In this document: positions 52,787 to 62,130 of the stretch, piece after piece | How the letters are laid out: every line of letters starts with the position of its first letter | Numbering within the stretch: position 1 is the first letter of the stretch | The notes under the pieces: generated by a model | Told to the model about the DNA's origin: nothing | Seen by the model: only the letters and a program-made list of their open reading frames with translations | Databases searched by the model: none | From: Streptomyces narbonensis | GTDB taxonomy: Bacteria; Actinomycetota; Actinomycetes; Streptomycetales; Streptomycetaceae | DNA length: 64,000 bases | Direction: 5' to 3' | Assembly (NCBI RefSeq): GCF_014649015.1 | Contig: NZ_BMSF01000002.1 | Coordinates: forward strand, 310,001-374,000 | Program-made: the position numbers and the translations under genes

Positions 52787-53713
52787 ATGTCCTCCCTCGC
52801 CGCCCCCGTGACCCTCGGCGCCCCGCGCCGCGCATGGCTCACCGACCTGCCCGTCCTGCTCGTCGCCGTCGTCTGGGGCGCCAGCTATCTCGCGGCAAAG
52901 GGCATCACCACCACCCACACCGTCATCGCGGTCCTGGTCCTGCGTTTCGCGGTGGTGCTGCCCGTCCTCGTCGTCGCCGGATGGCGCAAGCTGCGCGCGC
53001 TCACCGCGCCCCAGTGGCGCGGCGCCGGCACCCTCGGGCTGATCCTCAGCGGGATCTTCCTCCTGGAGACGTACGGAGTCGTCCACACCTCGGCCACCAA
53101 CGCGGGTCTGATCATCAGCCTCACCATGATCTTCACCCCGCTCGCCGAGGCCGCCGTCACCAGGGTCAGGCCGCCCCGCGCCTTCCTCGCCGCCGCCGCG
53201 CTCTCCGTCACGGGCGTCGTCCTGCTCACCCAGGGCGGCGGCTTCACCGCGCCGTCCCTCGGCGACCTCCTCATGCTGCTCGCCGCCCTCGCCCGTACCG
53301 TCCACGTCCTGGCCATGTCCCGGATCAAGGCGGTCCGGTCGGCCGACTCGCTCTCCCTCACCACCGTCCAGCTCGGCTCCGCCGTCGCCGTCTTCGCCGT
53401 CATCGCGGCCTTCCCCGGGACGGGCGCCTCCCCCTGGGCCACGGCCCTCGACTTCGGTCCCCGCGAGTGGGCCGGGCTGATCTTCCTCTCCGTCTTCTGC
53501 ACGCTCTTCGCCTTCTTCGTGCAGATGTGGGCGGTCCGCCGCAGCTCCCCTTCCCGGGTCAGCCTGCTCCTCGGCACGGAGCCGCTCTGGGCCGCCGCCG
53601 CGGGCATCGCCCTCGCCGGCGACCGGCCCGGGATCCTCGGCCTCGCGGGCGCGGTGCTGGTCCTCGCGGGGACCAGCTGGGGCCGGCGGGCGGCCGACGA
53701 GGACGCCCGCTAG
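52787..53713 (+). CDS. DMT/EamA family transporter
   Basis: 308 residues with ten predicted helices in two EamA repeats (VLLVAVVWGASYLAAKGITTTHTVIAVLVLRF, LLMLLAALARTVHVLAMSRIK). Typical small-metabolite exporter of the drug/metabolite superfamily; substrate not deducible. GGAG lies ten or so bases before the ATG at 52787. Confidence 0.9.
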   Translation: MSSLAAPVTLGAPRRAWLTDLPVLLVAVVWGASYLAAKGITTTHTVIAVLVLRFAVVLPVLVVAGWRKLRALTAPQWRGAGTLGLILSGIFLLETYGVVHTSATNAGLIISLTMIFTPLAEAAVTRVRPPRAFLAAAALSVTGVVLLTQGGGFTAPSLGDLLMLLAALARTVHVLAMSRIKAVRSADSLSLTTVQLGSAVAVFAVIAAFPGTGASPWATALDFGPREWAGLIFLSVFCTLFAFFVQMWAVRRSSPSRVSLLLGTEPLWAAAAGIALAGDRPGILGLAGAVLVLAGTSWGRRAADEDAR

Positions 53714-53741
53714 CGGGCGTCCTGCCGAGGGAGCGCGGTCA

Positions 53742-53963
53742 TCAGGACTTCCGCACCCGGTCCGACACGATCATGAGGACCAGGCCGAGCGCGGCGATCA
53801 CGATGTTCACGAACACCTCCCGGCCCTCCATGAACCACACGTTCTCGGTCAGGAAGCGGGTCAGGCCCATGAGCTTGAACCAGCCGTCGGTCAGCTCGCG
53901 GATCACCCCGCAGACACCGAACACGACGAGCAGGAAGCCGGCCACCTCAAGGAATCTCTTCAT
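53742..53963 (-). CDS. Small two-helix membrane protein
   Basis: 73 residues: two hydrophobic helices (VAGFLLVVFGVCGVIREL, VFVNIVIAALGLVLMIV) joined by a loop containing TRFLTENVWFMEG. Charged C-terminus SDRVRKS. No known family recognised. The ATG at 53963 has a weak ribosome site. Confidence 0.6.
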   Translation of the reverse strand: MKRFLEVAGFLLVVFGVCGVIRELTDGWFKLMGLTRFLTENVWFMEGREVFVNIVIAALGLVLMIVSDRVRKS

Positions 53964-54108
53964 GATCCGATCATGGTCGGGTGGCCGTTCCGGCCGCGTC
54001 CGCCTCCCGGCCACGACCGCCGCTACCGAAGTATCGACCCGTGCGACTTAAGTAGCGGTCGGCGCCGACCCTCATCCGCGCGGGGCCCCAGCTGCGTACA
54101 TTGCCGAT

Positions 54109-55329
54109 ATGACCCGTACGGAACGACAGCGCTGGCTGCTCCCCTCCCACCTGGTCGAACCGGGCGAGAGCGGCGCGGCCAGGCCCCGCCGTACCGTCCG
54201 CGACTGGATCGTCGACACCGCGCTCTTCCTCCTCGCGGCCCTCGTCGGACTCATCGCCGCCGACGCCGCTTCCGGGTACAGCAGCGAGCCCGTCATCCTC
54301 TTCGACCAGCTCGCCGGCGCCGCCGCCTGCTGCGCCCTCTGGCTGCGCCGCCGCTGGCCCGTCGGACTGGCCGTCGGTCTCTCCCTGCTCAGCGTCGTCG
54401 CCCCGGTCGCCGGCGGCGCCGTCCTCGCGAGCCTCTTCAGCGTCGCCGTCCGCCGCCCCTTCCGCGAGGTCGCCTGGATCGGCGCGCTCGCCGTCGCCGC
54501 CTCCACCGTCCAGGTCTTCGTCCGCCCCGACCCCACCCTCAACGCCGGGATCGCGGTCGTCCTCGGCTTCGTCCTCATCCTCCTCGTCACCGCCTGGGGC
54601 ATGCTCGTCCGCTCCCGGCGCCAGCTCGTCGAGGCCCTCCGCGAGCGCGCCCGCCGCGCCGAGGCCGAGGCCGAACTGCGCGCCGCCCAGGCCCAGCGGC
54701 TCGCCCGCGAGGCCATCGCCCGCGAGATGCACGACGTCCTCGCCCACCGGCTGACGCTGCTCAGCGTGCACGCGGGAGCCCTGGAGTTCCGGCCGGACGC
54801 CCCGCCCGAGCAGATCGCCCGCGCCGCCGGCGTCATCCGCGACAGCGCCCACGAGGCGCTCCAGGACCTGCGCGAGATCATCGGGGTCCTGCGGGCCCCC
54901 GGCGAGAACGGCGACGGCGACCGGCCCCAGCCGACCCTCGCCACCCTCGACGCGCTCGTCGCCGAGTCCCGCGAGGCCGGCGCGGACATCGTCCTGGAGC
55001 TCCACGTCGACACCACCGAGGGCGCGCCCGCCGTCCCCGCCTCCACCGGCCGCACCGCCTACCGCATCGCCCAGGAAGGCCTGACCAACTGCCGCAAGCA
55101 CGCCCCCGGCACCAAGGTCACCGTCACCGTCAGCGGCCGGCCCGGCGAGGGCCTCGACGTCACCGTCCACAACCCCGCGCCCGCCGGACCCGTCCCGCAC
55201 GTCCCCGGCTCCGGCCAGGGCCTCATCGGGCTCACCGAGCGCGCCGCCCTCGCCGGCGGCCGACTGGAGCACGGACCCGCCCCCGGCGGGGGGTTCGCCG
55301 TGCACGCCTGGCTACCGTGGCCCTCATGA
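54109..55329 (+). CDS. NarX-type sensor histidine kinase
   Basis: 406 residues. Four to five membrane helices to about residue 160; the HisKA_3 block IAREMHDVLAHRLTLLSVHAGALEF; and a C-terminal HATPase with YRIAQEGLTNCRKHAPG and GSGQGLIGLTERAALAGG. The TACATT box six bases before the ATG and the absence of a Shine-Dalgarno suggest a leaderless mRNA. The stop overlaps the response regulator start by four bases. Confidence 0.92.
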   Translation: MTRTERQRWLLPSHLVEPGESGAARPRRTVRDWIVDTALFLLAALVGLIAADAASGYSSEPVILFDQLAGAAACCALWLRRRWPVGLAVGLSLLSVVAPVAGGAVLASLFSVAVRRPFREVAWIGALAVAASTVQVFVRPDPTLNAGIAVVLGFVLILLVTAWGMLVRSRRQLVEALRERARRAEAEAELRAAQAQRLAREAIAREMHDVLAHRLTLLSVHAGALEFRPDAPPEQIARAAGVIRDSAHEALQDLREIIGVLRAPGENGDGDRPQPTLATLDALVAESREAGADIVLELHVDTTEGAPAVPASTGRTAYRIAQEGLTNCRKHAPGTKVTVTVSGRPGEGLDVTVHNPAPAGPVPHVPGSGQGLIGLTERAALAGGRLEHGPAPGGGFAVHAWLPWPS

Positions 55330-56009
55330 CCATCCGGCTGCTCATCGTCGACGACGACCCCCTGGTCCGCGCGGGCCTCACCTTCATGCTCGGCGGGGCC
55401 GAGGACCTGGAGATCGTCGGCGAGGGAGCCGACGGCCGCGAGGTCCCCGAGCTCGTCGACCGGCTCGCCCCGGACGTCGTCCTCATGGACATCCGGATGC
55501 CCCAGGTCGACGGACTCACCGCCACCGAACGGCTCCGCGCGCTCCCCGGCGCCCCCGAGGTCCTCGTCCTCACCACCTTCCACGCCGACGAGCAGGTGCT
55601 GCGCGCCCTGCGGGCCGGCGCCTCCGGCTTCGTCCTCAAGGACACTCCGCCCGTCGAGATCCTCGCCGCCGTCCGCCGGGTCGCCGCCGGGGACCCGGTG
55701 CTCTCGCCGGCCGTCACCCGCCAGCTGATGACCCATGTCGTGGGGGAGCAGGACCGGCCGGGCCGGCGCGAGGAGTCCCGGCGTGCCGCGATCACCGCAC
55801 GCCTCGCCGAACTGGCCGTACGCGAGAGGGAGGTGGCCGTCGCCGTCGGCAAGGGCCGCTCCAACGCGGAGATCGCCGCCGAGCTGTACATGAGCGTCCC
55901 CACGGTCAAGACCCACGTCTCGCGCGTCCTCGCCAAGCTCGGCCTCAACAACCGTGTCCAGATCGCGCTCCTCGTCCATGAAGCAGGTCTCCTGGACGAG
56001 GAGGCGTAA
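55326..56009 (+). CDS. NarL/LuxR-type response regulator
   Basis: 227 residues. Receiver: LLIVDDDPLVRAGL, Asp55 in VVLMDIRMPQVDGL, VLVLTTFHADEQV and FVLKDTPP. LuxR HTH: LAVREREVAVAVGKGRSNAEIAAELYMSVPTVKTHVSRVLAKLG. Partner of the kinase just upstream. Target genes are not obvious; the P450 gene 25 bases downstream may be read through. Confidence 0.93.
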   Translation: MTIRLLIVDDDPLVRAGLTFMLGGAEDLEIVGEGADGREVPELVDRLAPDVVLMDIRMPQVDGLTATERLRALPGAPEVLVLTTFHADEQVLRALRAGASGFVLKDTPPVEILAAVRRVAAGDPVLSPAVTRQLMTHVVGEQDRPGRREESRRAAITARLAELAVREREVAVAVGKGRSNAEIAAELYMSVPTVKTHVSRVLAKLGLNNRVQIALLVHEAGLLDEEA

Positions 56010-56034
56010 TCGGTCGGTCGGATAGTCTGCTGAG

Positions 56035-57213
56035 ATGTCCGTCATCGAACTGGGGGAGTACGGCGCGGACTTCACCGCGGACCCGTACCCCTACTACGCC
56101 AAGCTCCGTACGTCCGGCCCGGTCCACGAGGTCCGCATGCCCGACGGCTACCAGTTCTGGCTGGTCGTCGGCCACGAGGAGGGGCGCGCCGCACTCGCCG
56201 ACCCCCGGCTCGCCAAGTCCCCCTCCGTCGTCGGCGTACGGCCGCCGGAGGAGGACGTCATCGGCGTCCACCTCCTCGCCGCGGACGCCCCCGACCACAC
56301 CCGGCTCCGCCGACTGGTCACGGGTGTCTTCACCGGTCGCCGGGTCGAGGCCCTGCGCCCCCGCATCGAGCGGCTCACCGGGGAACTCGCCGACGCCATG
56401 GAACCGGCCGGGCGCGCCGACCTCGTCGACGCCTACGCCTTCCCCCTGCCGATCACCGTCATCTGCGAACTCCTCGGGGTCCCCGCCGAGGACCGCGACA
56501 CCTTCCGCGACTGGTCGAACGAGCTCGTCACCCCTGCGGGCGAGGACGGCTACCTGGGCGCCCTGCAGGGCTTCGGCGGCTACCTCGACGGGCTCATCGA
56601 GGACAAGCGCGCCGCGGGCCCCGCCGACGACCTGCTCTCCGGCCTCATCGCCGCCCGCGCCGAGGACGGCGACCGGCTCTCCGGGCCCGAACTCCGCGCC
56701 ATGGCCTACCTGCTGCTCATCGCCGGCCACGAGACCACGGTCAACCTCATCTCCAACACCGTCCGCAACCTGCTCACCCACCCGGAGCAGCTCGCCGCCC
56801 TGCGCGCCGACCCCGACCTCCTCGACGGTGCGATCGAGGAGTCCCTGCGGTACGACGGCCCGGTGGAGACCAGCACCTTCCGCTTCACCCGCGAGCCCGT
56901 CACCCTCGGCGGCACCGAGATCCCGGCGGGCGCGAGCGTCCTCGTGGCGATCGGCGCGCTCGACCGCGACCCGGCCCGCTTCCCCGACCCCGACCGCTTC
57001 GACATCCGCCGCGACACCCGAGGCCACCTCGCCTTCGGCCACGGTATGCACTACTGCCTGGGCGCCCCGCTCGCCCGCCTGGAGGGCAGGATCGCGCTCC
57101 GCACGCTCCTGGACCGCTTCCCCCGGCTCGAACTGGACCCGGAGGGCGACCCCTGGGAGTGGGTGCCCGGCCTCCTCATCCGCGGGGTCCGTCACCTGCC
57201 GGTGCGGTGGTGA
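56035..57213 (+). CDS. Cytochrome P450
   Basis: A 392-residue class I bacterial P450. I-helix oxygen-activation motif LLLIAGHETTVNLI, K-helix ExxR in AIEESLRYDGPVE, and heme-binding loop FGHGMHYCLGAPLARLE. It resembles the CYP107-type Streptomyces enzymes. No ferredoxin or reductase gene is adjacent. Probably leaderless (TAGTCT six bases before the ATG). Substrate unknown. Confidence 0.94.
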   Translation: MSVIELGEYGADFTADPYPYYAKLRTSGPVHEVRMPDGYQFWLVVGHEEGRAALADPRLAKSPSVVGVRPPEEDVIGVHLLAADAPDHTRLRRLVTGVFTGRRVEALRPRIERLTGELADAMEPAGRADLVDAYAFPLPITVICELLGVPAEDRDTFRDWSNELVTPAGEDGYLGALQGFGGYLDGLIEDKRAAGPADDLLSGLIAARAEDGDRLSGPELRAMAYLLLIAGHETTVNLISNTVRNLLTHPEQLAALRADPDLLDGAIEESLRYDGPVETSTFRFTREPVTLGGTEIPAGASVLVAIGALDRDPARFPDPDRFDIRRDTRGHLAFGHGMHYCLGAPLARLEGRIALRTLLDRFPRLELDPEGDPWEWVPGLLIRGVRHLPVRW

Positions 57214-57218
57214 GCGGC

Positions 57219-58217
57219 TTACGGAACCTCTTCCACCCGGACCGGGCGCCGCTCCCGGCGGGACAGCTCGCACGCCTCGGCGATCCGGAGCGCGGCCAGG
57301 GCCTCGGGGCCGTCGCACGGATTGGGCACCTCTCCGCGCACCAGCCGGACGAAGGCGGCGAGCTCCGCCTCGTACGCGGGGGCGAACCGTTCCAGGAACC
57401 CCTGCCAGGGCTTCCCCGGCGCCGCCGGCCCCTGAGGCTCCACCGAGGTGAGCGGGGTCCGGTCGTCCAGGCCCACCGCGATCTGGTCCCGCTCGCCCGC
57501 CAGCTCCAGCCGCACGTCGTACCCGGCGCCGTTGCACCGGGTCCCCGTCACCGTCACCAGCGTGCCGTCGTCCAGGGTGAGGAGCGCGGCGGCCGTGTCC
57601 ACGTCGCCCGCCTCCCGGAACATCGCGGGACCCGCGTCCGAGCCCGTCGCGTACACCTCCACGACCTCCCGCCCGGTCACCCACCGCACGATGTCGAAGT
57701 CGTGCACCAGACAGTCCCGGAAGAGCCCGCCGGAGAGCGGCAGATACGCTGCGGGCGGCGGCTCCGGGTCGGACGTCGCCGCCCGTACGGTGTGCAGCCG
57801 GCCGAGCCGCCCCGACTCCACCGCCTCCCGCGCCGCCCGGTACCCCGTGTCGAAACGGCGCATGAACCCGAGCTGGAGCTCGGTGCCCGCCTCCGCCACG
57901 GCCCGCAGCGCCGCCAGGGTGCCGGGCACGTCCAGGGCGATGGGCTTCTCGCAGAAGACCGGCAGACCCGCACCGGCGGCGCGGGCGATCAGCTCCGCGT
58001 GCGCGGCCGTCGCCGAGGCGATCACCACCGCGTCCAGGGCGTGGTCGAGCAGCGCCGTCACGTCGGGCGCGGCCTGAGCCCCGAGCGCCCCCGCGACCCC
58101 GGCCGCCCGTGTCGCGTCCGCGTCCGCCACGACCAGCGACTCGACCTCCGGGTGGCGGGCCAGTACCCCCGCGTGGAAGCTCCCGATCCGTCCCGTACCG
58201 ATGAGTCCGATGCGCAT
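57219..58217 (-). CDS. Gfo/Idh/MocA family oxidoreductase (inositol dehydrogenase-like)
   Basis: 332 residues. Rossmann motif MRIGLIGTGRIGSFHAGVL and catalytic Lys in VFCEKPIALDV, then FMRRFDTGYRAAREAV and LVHDFDIVRWVTG, as in myo-inositol 2-dehydrogenases. It likely oxidises a cyclitol or sugar taken up by the neighbouring ABC system. Its start is divergent from gntR across a palindrome. Confidence 0.9.
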   Translation of the reverse strand: MRIGLIGTGRIGSFHAGVLARHPEVESLVVADADATRAAGVAGALGAQAAPDVTALLDHALDAVVIASATAAHAELIARAAGAGLPVFCEKPIALDVPGTLAALRAVAEAGTELQLGFMRRFDTGYRAAREAVESGRLGRLHTVRAATSDPEPPPAAYLPLSGGLFRDCLVHDFDIVRWVTGREVVEVYATGSDAGPAMFREAGDVDTAAALLTLDDGTLVTVTGTRCNGAGYDVRLELAGERDQIAVGLDDRTPLTSVEPQGPAAPGKPWQGFLERFAPAYEAELAAFVRLVRGEVPNPCDGPEALAALRIAEACELSRRERRPVRVEEVP

Positions 58218-58255
58218 GGCCCCACCGTGGAGGCGTACGTCCCCGGTGTCAAGGA

Positions 58256-58267
58256 TTGTCAGGACAA
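58256..58267. promoter_or_regulatory. GntR-type operator
   Basis: TTGTC-AG-GACAA, a perfect short palindrome in the gap between the dehydrogenase and gntR, followed by a direct repeat GTCAGGAC at 58274-58281. The G-T-x(4)-A-C core fits HutC-type GntR sites. It probably controls both divergent units. Confidence 0.5.
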
Positions 58268-58343
58268 CCGGACGTCAGGACGTCATGTCCCCCCGTGCCG
58301 CCGTCGGCTTCCGGTCGTCTGCGTGCCCGGATACGCTCCCCCC

Positions 58344-59111
58344 GTGGCCAAGCAGTCCGGTTCCCCCCTGCCCCCGCTGTCCGTGGACCGCACCAGTCCG
58401 GTCCCGCTCTACTTCCAGCTGGCCCGGCAGCTGGAGGCCGCGGTGGAGAACGGGACGCTGCCCCCGGGTTCCCTCCTCGGCAACGAGATCGAGCTCGCCA
58501 CCCGCCTCGGCCTCTCCCGCCCCACAGTCCGCCAGGCCATCCAGTCCCTCGTCGACAAGGGCCTCCTCGTCCGCCGCCGGGGCGTCGGCACCCAGGTCGT
58601 GCACAGCAGGGTCCGGCGCCCGCTGGAGCTCAGCAGCCTCTACGACGACCTGGAGGCCGCGGGCCGCCGCCCCGGCACCCGGGTCCTCGCCAACCGCCTC
58701 GAACCCGCCACCGCACCGGTCGCGGCCGCCCTCGGCGTACCCGAGGGCAGCGACGTCCACTACCTGGAGCGGCTCCGCACCGCCTACGGCGAGCCCATGG
58801 CGTACCTGCGCAACCACCTGCCCGCCGGGCTCCTCGGCCCGGACGAACCGGACACCGGGCGCCTTGAGACCACCGGCCTCTACCGGATGCTCCGCTCCGC
58901 CGCGCTCACCCTGCACAGCGCCCGCCAGTCCATCGGCGCCCGCGCCGCGACCGCGGAGGAGGCCGCGCTCCTCGACGAGCGTGCGGGTGCCCCGCTGCTC
59001 ACGATGGAACGCACCACCTACGACGACACCGGCCGGGCCGTCGAGCACGGCTCCCATCTCTACCGGGCCGGCCGCTACTCCTTCGAGCTCCAGCTGATGG
59101 TCCGTCCGTGA
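58344..59111 (+). CDS. GntR (HutC-type) transcriptional regulator
   Basis: 255 residues. N-terminal winged helix SPVPLYFQLARQLEAAVENGTLPPGSLLGNEIELATRLGLSRPTVRQAIQSLVDKGLLVRRRGVGTQV; C-terminal UTRA ligand domain (LYDDLEAAGRRPGTRVL ... YLERLRTAYGEPMAYLRNHLP). GTG start with TACGCT six bases upstream, probably leaderless. First of a run leading into the sugar ABC genes. The effector is probably the imported sugar. Confidence 0.9.
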   Translation: MAKQSGSPLPPLSVDRTSPVPLYFQLARQLEAAVENGTLPPGSLLGNEIELATRLGLSRPTVRQAIQSLVDKGLLVRRRGVGTQVVHSRVRRPLELSSLYDDLEAAGRRPGTRVLANRLEPATAPVAAALGVPEGSDVHYLERLRTAYGEPMAYLRNHLPAGLLGPDEPDTGRLETTGLYRMLRSAALTLHSARQSIGARAATAEEAALLDERAGAPLLTMERTTYDDTGRAVEHGSHLYRAGRYSFELQLMVRP

Positions 59112-59218
59112 CAGCACACCCCGTCCGACAGGTCCCGAAGGCCCCCCTGACCAGTGCCATGAGCCGCATGACCGATACTGCAATGCACGCAGAAGGACAC
59201 AAAGGAGGGCACGGCCTC

Positions 59219-60238
59219 GTGACCAGGCTTCGGACAGGAGGGGTGCGGGCCGTCATCGGCGCCGTGCTCGCGCTCGCGCTCACAGGAGCGCTCGCGGGGT
59301 GCAGCAGCACCGGCGGGAAGCGGGCGGAGGACGCACGCAAGGCCGCGGCGGCCCAGGGCAGGGCGGCCGTCGACACCCCCCGCTGGACCTTCGCCATGGT
59401 GACCCACTCCGGCGACGGAGACACCTTCTGGGACATCGTCCAGAACGGCGCCAAGCAGGCCGCCGTCAAGGACAACATCAACTTCCTGTACGCGCACAGC
59501 GACGAGGCCCAGCAGCAGGCCCAGCTCATCGACTCGTACGTCGCCAAGGGCGTCGACGGCCTGATCGTCACCCTCGCCAAGCCCGACGCGATGAAGGCCT
59601 CCGTCGAGAAGGCCGTCAAGGCCGGCATCCCGGTGATCACCGTGAACTCCGGCGCCGAGCAGTCCAAGGCCTTCGGCGCCCTCACCCACATCGGTCAGGA
59701 CGAGACCGTCGCCGGCGAGGCCGTCGGCGACGAGCTCGACGAGCGCGGCAAGAAGAAGGCCCTCTGCGTCCTGCACGAGCAGGGCAACATCGGCCACGAG
59801 CAGCGCTGCGCCGGAGCGAAGAAGACCTTCGGCGGCGAGCTCGTGAACCTCTACGTCGACGGCACCAACATGCCCGACGTCAAGGCCTCCATCGAGGCCA
59901 AGCTCCAGTCGGACAAGGCCATCGACGCCGTCGTCACCCTCGGTGCCCCCTTCGCGGACACCGCGGTCCAGGCCGCGAAGAGCGCCGGGAGCGAGGCCGA
60001 GGTCGACACCTTCGACCTCAACGCCAAGGTCGCGACCGCCCTCCAGGCCGGCACGCTCGGCTTCGCCGTCGACCAGCAGCCCTACCTCCAGGGATACGAG
60101 GCCGTCGACCTGCTCTGGCTCTACCGCTACAACGCCGACGTGCTCGGCGGCGGCAAGCCGGTCCTCACCGGCCCCCAGATCATCACCAAGGACCAGGCGG
60201 GCGCGCTCAAGCAGTACGCGGAGCGGGGTACCCGATGA
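59219..60238 (+). CDS. Sugar ABC transporter substrate-binding lipoprotein
   Basis: 339 residues. A signal peptide ends in lipobox LAGC (Cys28). Type I periplasmic-binding fold: [54 protein letters not shown] and [20 protein letters not shown], typical of ribose/xylose/inositol-type (RbsB-like) proteins. GTG 59219 follows AAAGGAGG; an earlier GTG at 59108 overlaps the gntR stop but would put 37 residues before the signal. Co-transcribed with permease and ATPase. Confidence 0.9.
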   Translation: MTRLRTGGVRAVIGAVLALALTGALAGCSSTGGKRAEDARKAAAAQGRAAVDTPRWTFAMVTHSGDGDTFWDIVQNGAKQAAVKDNINFLYAHSDEAQQQAQLIDSYVAKGVDGLIVTLAKPDAMKASVEKAVKAGIPVITVNSGAEQSKAFGALTHIGQDETVAGEAVGDELDERGKKKALCVLHEQGNIGHEQRCAGAKKTFGGELVNLYVDGTNMPDVKASIEAKLQSDKAIDAVVTLGAPFADTAVQAAKSAGSEAEVDTFDLNAKVATALQAGTLGFAVDQQPYLQGYEAVDLLWLYRYNADVLGGGKPVLTGPQIITKDQAGALKQYAERGTR

Positions 60239-61290
60239 GCTCCACCGCCCCACCGTCCGACGGGATCGACCACGTCGACGAACGGCTCCTGCGCACCACG
60301 CCGCTGAAGAAGCTCCTCGCCCGGCCCGAGCTGGGCTCGGTCGTCGGCGCGCTCGCCGTCTTCGTCTTCTTCTCGATCGCGGCCGACAGCTTCCTGCGCC
60401 CCGCGAGCCTCGGCACCGTGCTCTACGCGGCCTCCACCATCGGCATCATGGCCGTCCCGGTCGCCCTGCTGATGATCGGCGGCGAGTTCGACCTCTCCGC
60501 CGGCGTGCTGGTCACCAGCTCGGCGCTGGTCTCCTCGATGTTCAGCTACCAGATGACGGCGAACGTCTGGGTCGGCGTCGGCGTCTCGCTGCTCGTCACC
60601 CTCGCGATCGGCGTCTTCAACGGCTTCATGCTGACCCGCACGAAACTGCCCAGCTTCATCATCACGCTCGGCACCTTCCTCATGCTGACCGGCCTGAACC
60701 TCGGCCTCACCAAGCTCATCAGCGGCACCGTCTCCACCAAGACCATCGCCGACATGGAGGGCTTCCCCTCCGCCCGGAAGCTCTTCGCCTCCCAGATCAC
60801 CGTCGGCGGCGTCGAGCTCAAGGTCACCATCCTGTGGTGGCTCGGCCTCGTCGCCCTCGCCACCTGGATCCTGCTGCGCACCCGCTTCGGCAACTGGATC
60901 TTCGCCGTCGGCGGCGGCGCCGACGCCGCCCGCGCGGTCGGCGTCCCGGTCTACCGGACGAAGATCGGCCTCTACATGGGCGTGGCCTTCTGCGCCTGGA
61001 TCTCCGGCCAGCACCTGCTCTTCTCCTTCGACGTCGTCCAGTCGGGCGAAGGCGTCGGCAACGAGCTGATCTACATCATCGCGGCCGTCATCGGCGGCTG
61101 CCTGATCACCGGCGGATACGGCTCCGCCATCGGCTCGGCGGTCGGCGCACTCATCTTCGGCATGACCAGCAAGGGCATCGTCTACGCCGAGTGGAACCCC
61201 GACTGGTTCAAGTTCTTCCTGGGAGCGATGCTCCTCCTGGCGACCCTGCTGAACGCCTGGATCCGCAAGCGCGTGGAGGCCACCAAGTGA
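60235..61290 (+). CDS. Sugar ABC transporter permease (RbsC/XylH type)
   Basis: 351 residues with 8-10 helices, BPD_transp_2 family: [68 protein letters not shown] and [24 protein letters not shown] (EAA-like loop). It overlaps the lipoprotein stop by four bases (ATGA) and the ATPase start by four (GTGA). Confidence 0.93.
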   Translation: MSSTAPPSDGIDHVDERLLRTTPLKKLLARPELGSVVGALAVFVFFSIAADSFLRPASLGTVLYAASTIGIMAVPVALLMIGGEFDLSAGVLVTSSALVSSMFSYQMTANVWVGVGVSLLVTLAIGVFNGFMLTRTKLPSFIITLGTFLMLTGLNLGLTKLISGTVSTKTIADMEGFPSARKLFASQITVGGVELKVTILWWLGLVALATWILLRTRFGNWIFAVGGGADAARAVGVPVYRTKIGLYMGVAFCAWISGQHLLFSFDVVQSGEGVGNELIYIIAAVIGGCLITGGYGSAIGSAVGALIFGMTSKGIVYAEWNPDWFKFFLGAMLLLATLLNAWIRKRVEATK

Positions 61291-62093
61291 CGACGGCGAC
61301 GAAGACCGGGTCCGCTCCGCTCGTCGAGCTCGACGACGTCAGCAAGTACTACGGCAACATCCGCGCCCTCGAAGGGGTCTCCCTGGAGGTCCGCTCCGGC
61401 GAGATCACCTGTGTCCTCGGGGACAACGGCGCCGGCAAGTCCACCCTCATCAAGATCGTCGCGGGGCTCCACCGGCACGACGCCGGCACCTTCCGCATCG
61501 AGGGCGAGGAGGTCACCCTCGCCAACCCGCGCGACGCCCTGGACCGGGGCATCGCCACCGTCTACCAGGACCTCGCCGTCGTCCCCCTCATGCCCGTCTG
61601 GCGGAACTTCTTCCTCGGCTCCGAGCCCACCAAGGGCTCCGGCCCCTTCAAGCGGCTCGACGTCGACCTCATGCGCACCACCACCCGCGATGCCCTGCTC
61701 CGCATGGGCATCGACCTCCGCGACGTCGACCAGCCCATCGGCACCCTCTCCGGCGGCGAGCGCCAGTGCGTGGCCATCGCCCGCGCCGTCCACTTCGGCG
61801 CCAAGGTCCTCGTCCTCGACGAGCCGACCGCCGCGCTCGGCGTCAAGCAGTCCGGGGTCGTCCTGAAGTACGTGGCCGCCGCGCGTGACGAGGGCCTCGG
61901 CGTGGTCCTCATCACCCACAACCCCCACCACGCCTACCTCGTCGGCGACCGGTTCGTCCTCCTCAAGCGGGGCGTGATGGCCGGCAGCCACACCAAGAGC
62001 TCCGTCACGCTCGACGAGTTGACCCGCCAGATGGCCGGCGGCACCGAGCTGGAGGACCTCCGCCACGAGCTGGAACGCCCGTCCTCGACGTAA
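61287..62093 (+). CDS. Sugar ABC transporter ATP-binding protein (single domain)
   Basis: 268 residues with a single nucleotide-binding domain, whereas RbsA-type partners of this permease family usually carry two (about 500 residues). Walker [15 protein letters not shown], signature [16 protein letters not shown], Walker [14 protein letters not shown]-loop LITHNPHH. It likely works as a homodimer. Third gene of the operon. Confidence 0.93.
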   Translation: MTTATKTGSAPLVELDDVSKYYGNIRALEGVSLEVRSGEITCVLGDNGAGKSTLIKIVAGLHRHDAGTFRIEGEEVTLANPRDALDRGIATVYQDLAVVPLMPVWRNFFLGSEPTKGSGPFKRLDVDLMRTTTRDALLRMGIDLRDVDQPIGTLSGGERQCVAIARAVHFGAKVLVLDEPTAALGVKQSGVVLKYVAAARDEGLGVVLITHNPHHAYLVGDRFVLLKRGVMAGSHTKSSVTLDELTRQMAGGTELEDLRHELERPSST

Positions 62094-62130
62094 CGGCCGC
62101 CACACACCCCACCTGGCAGAATCGGAACCG

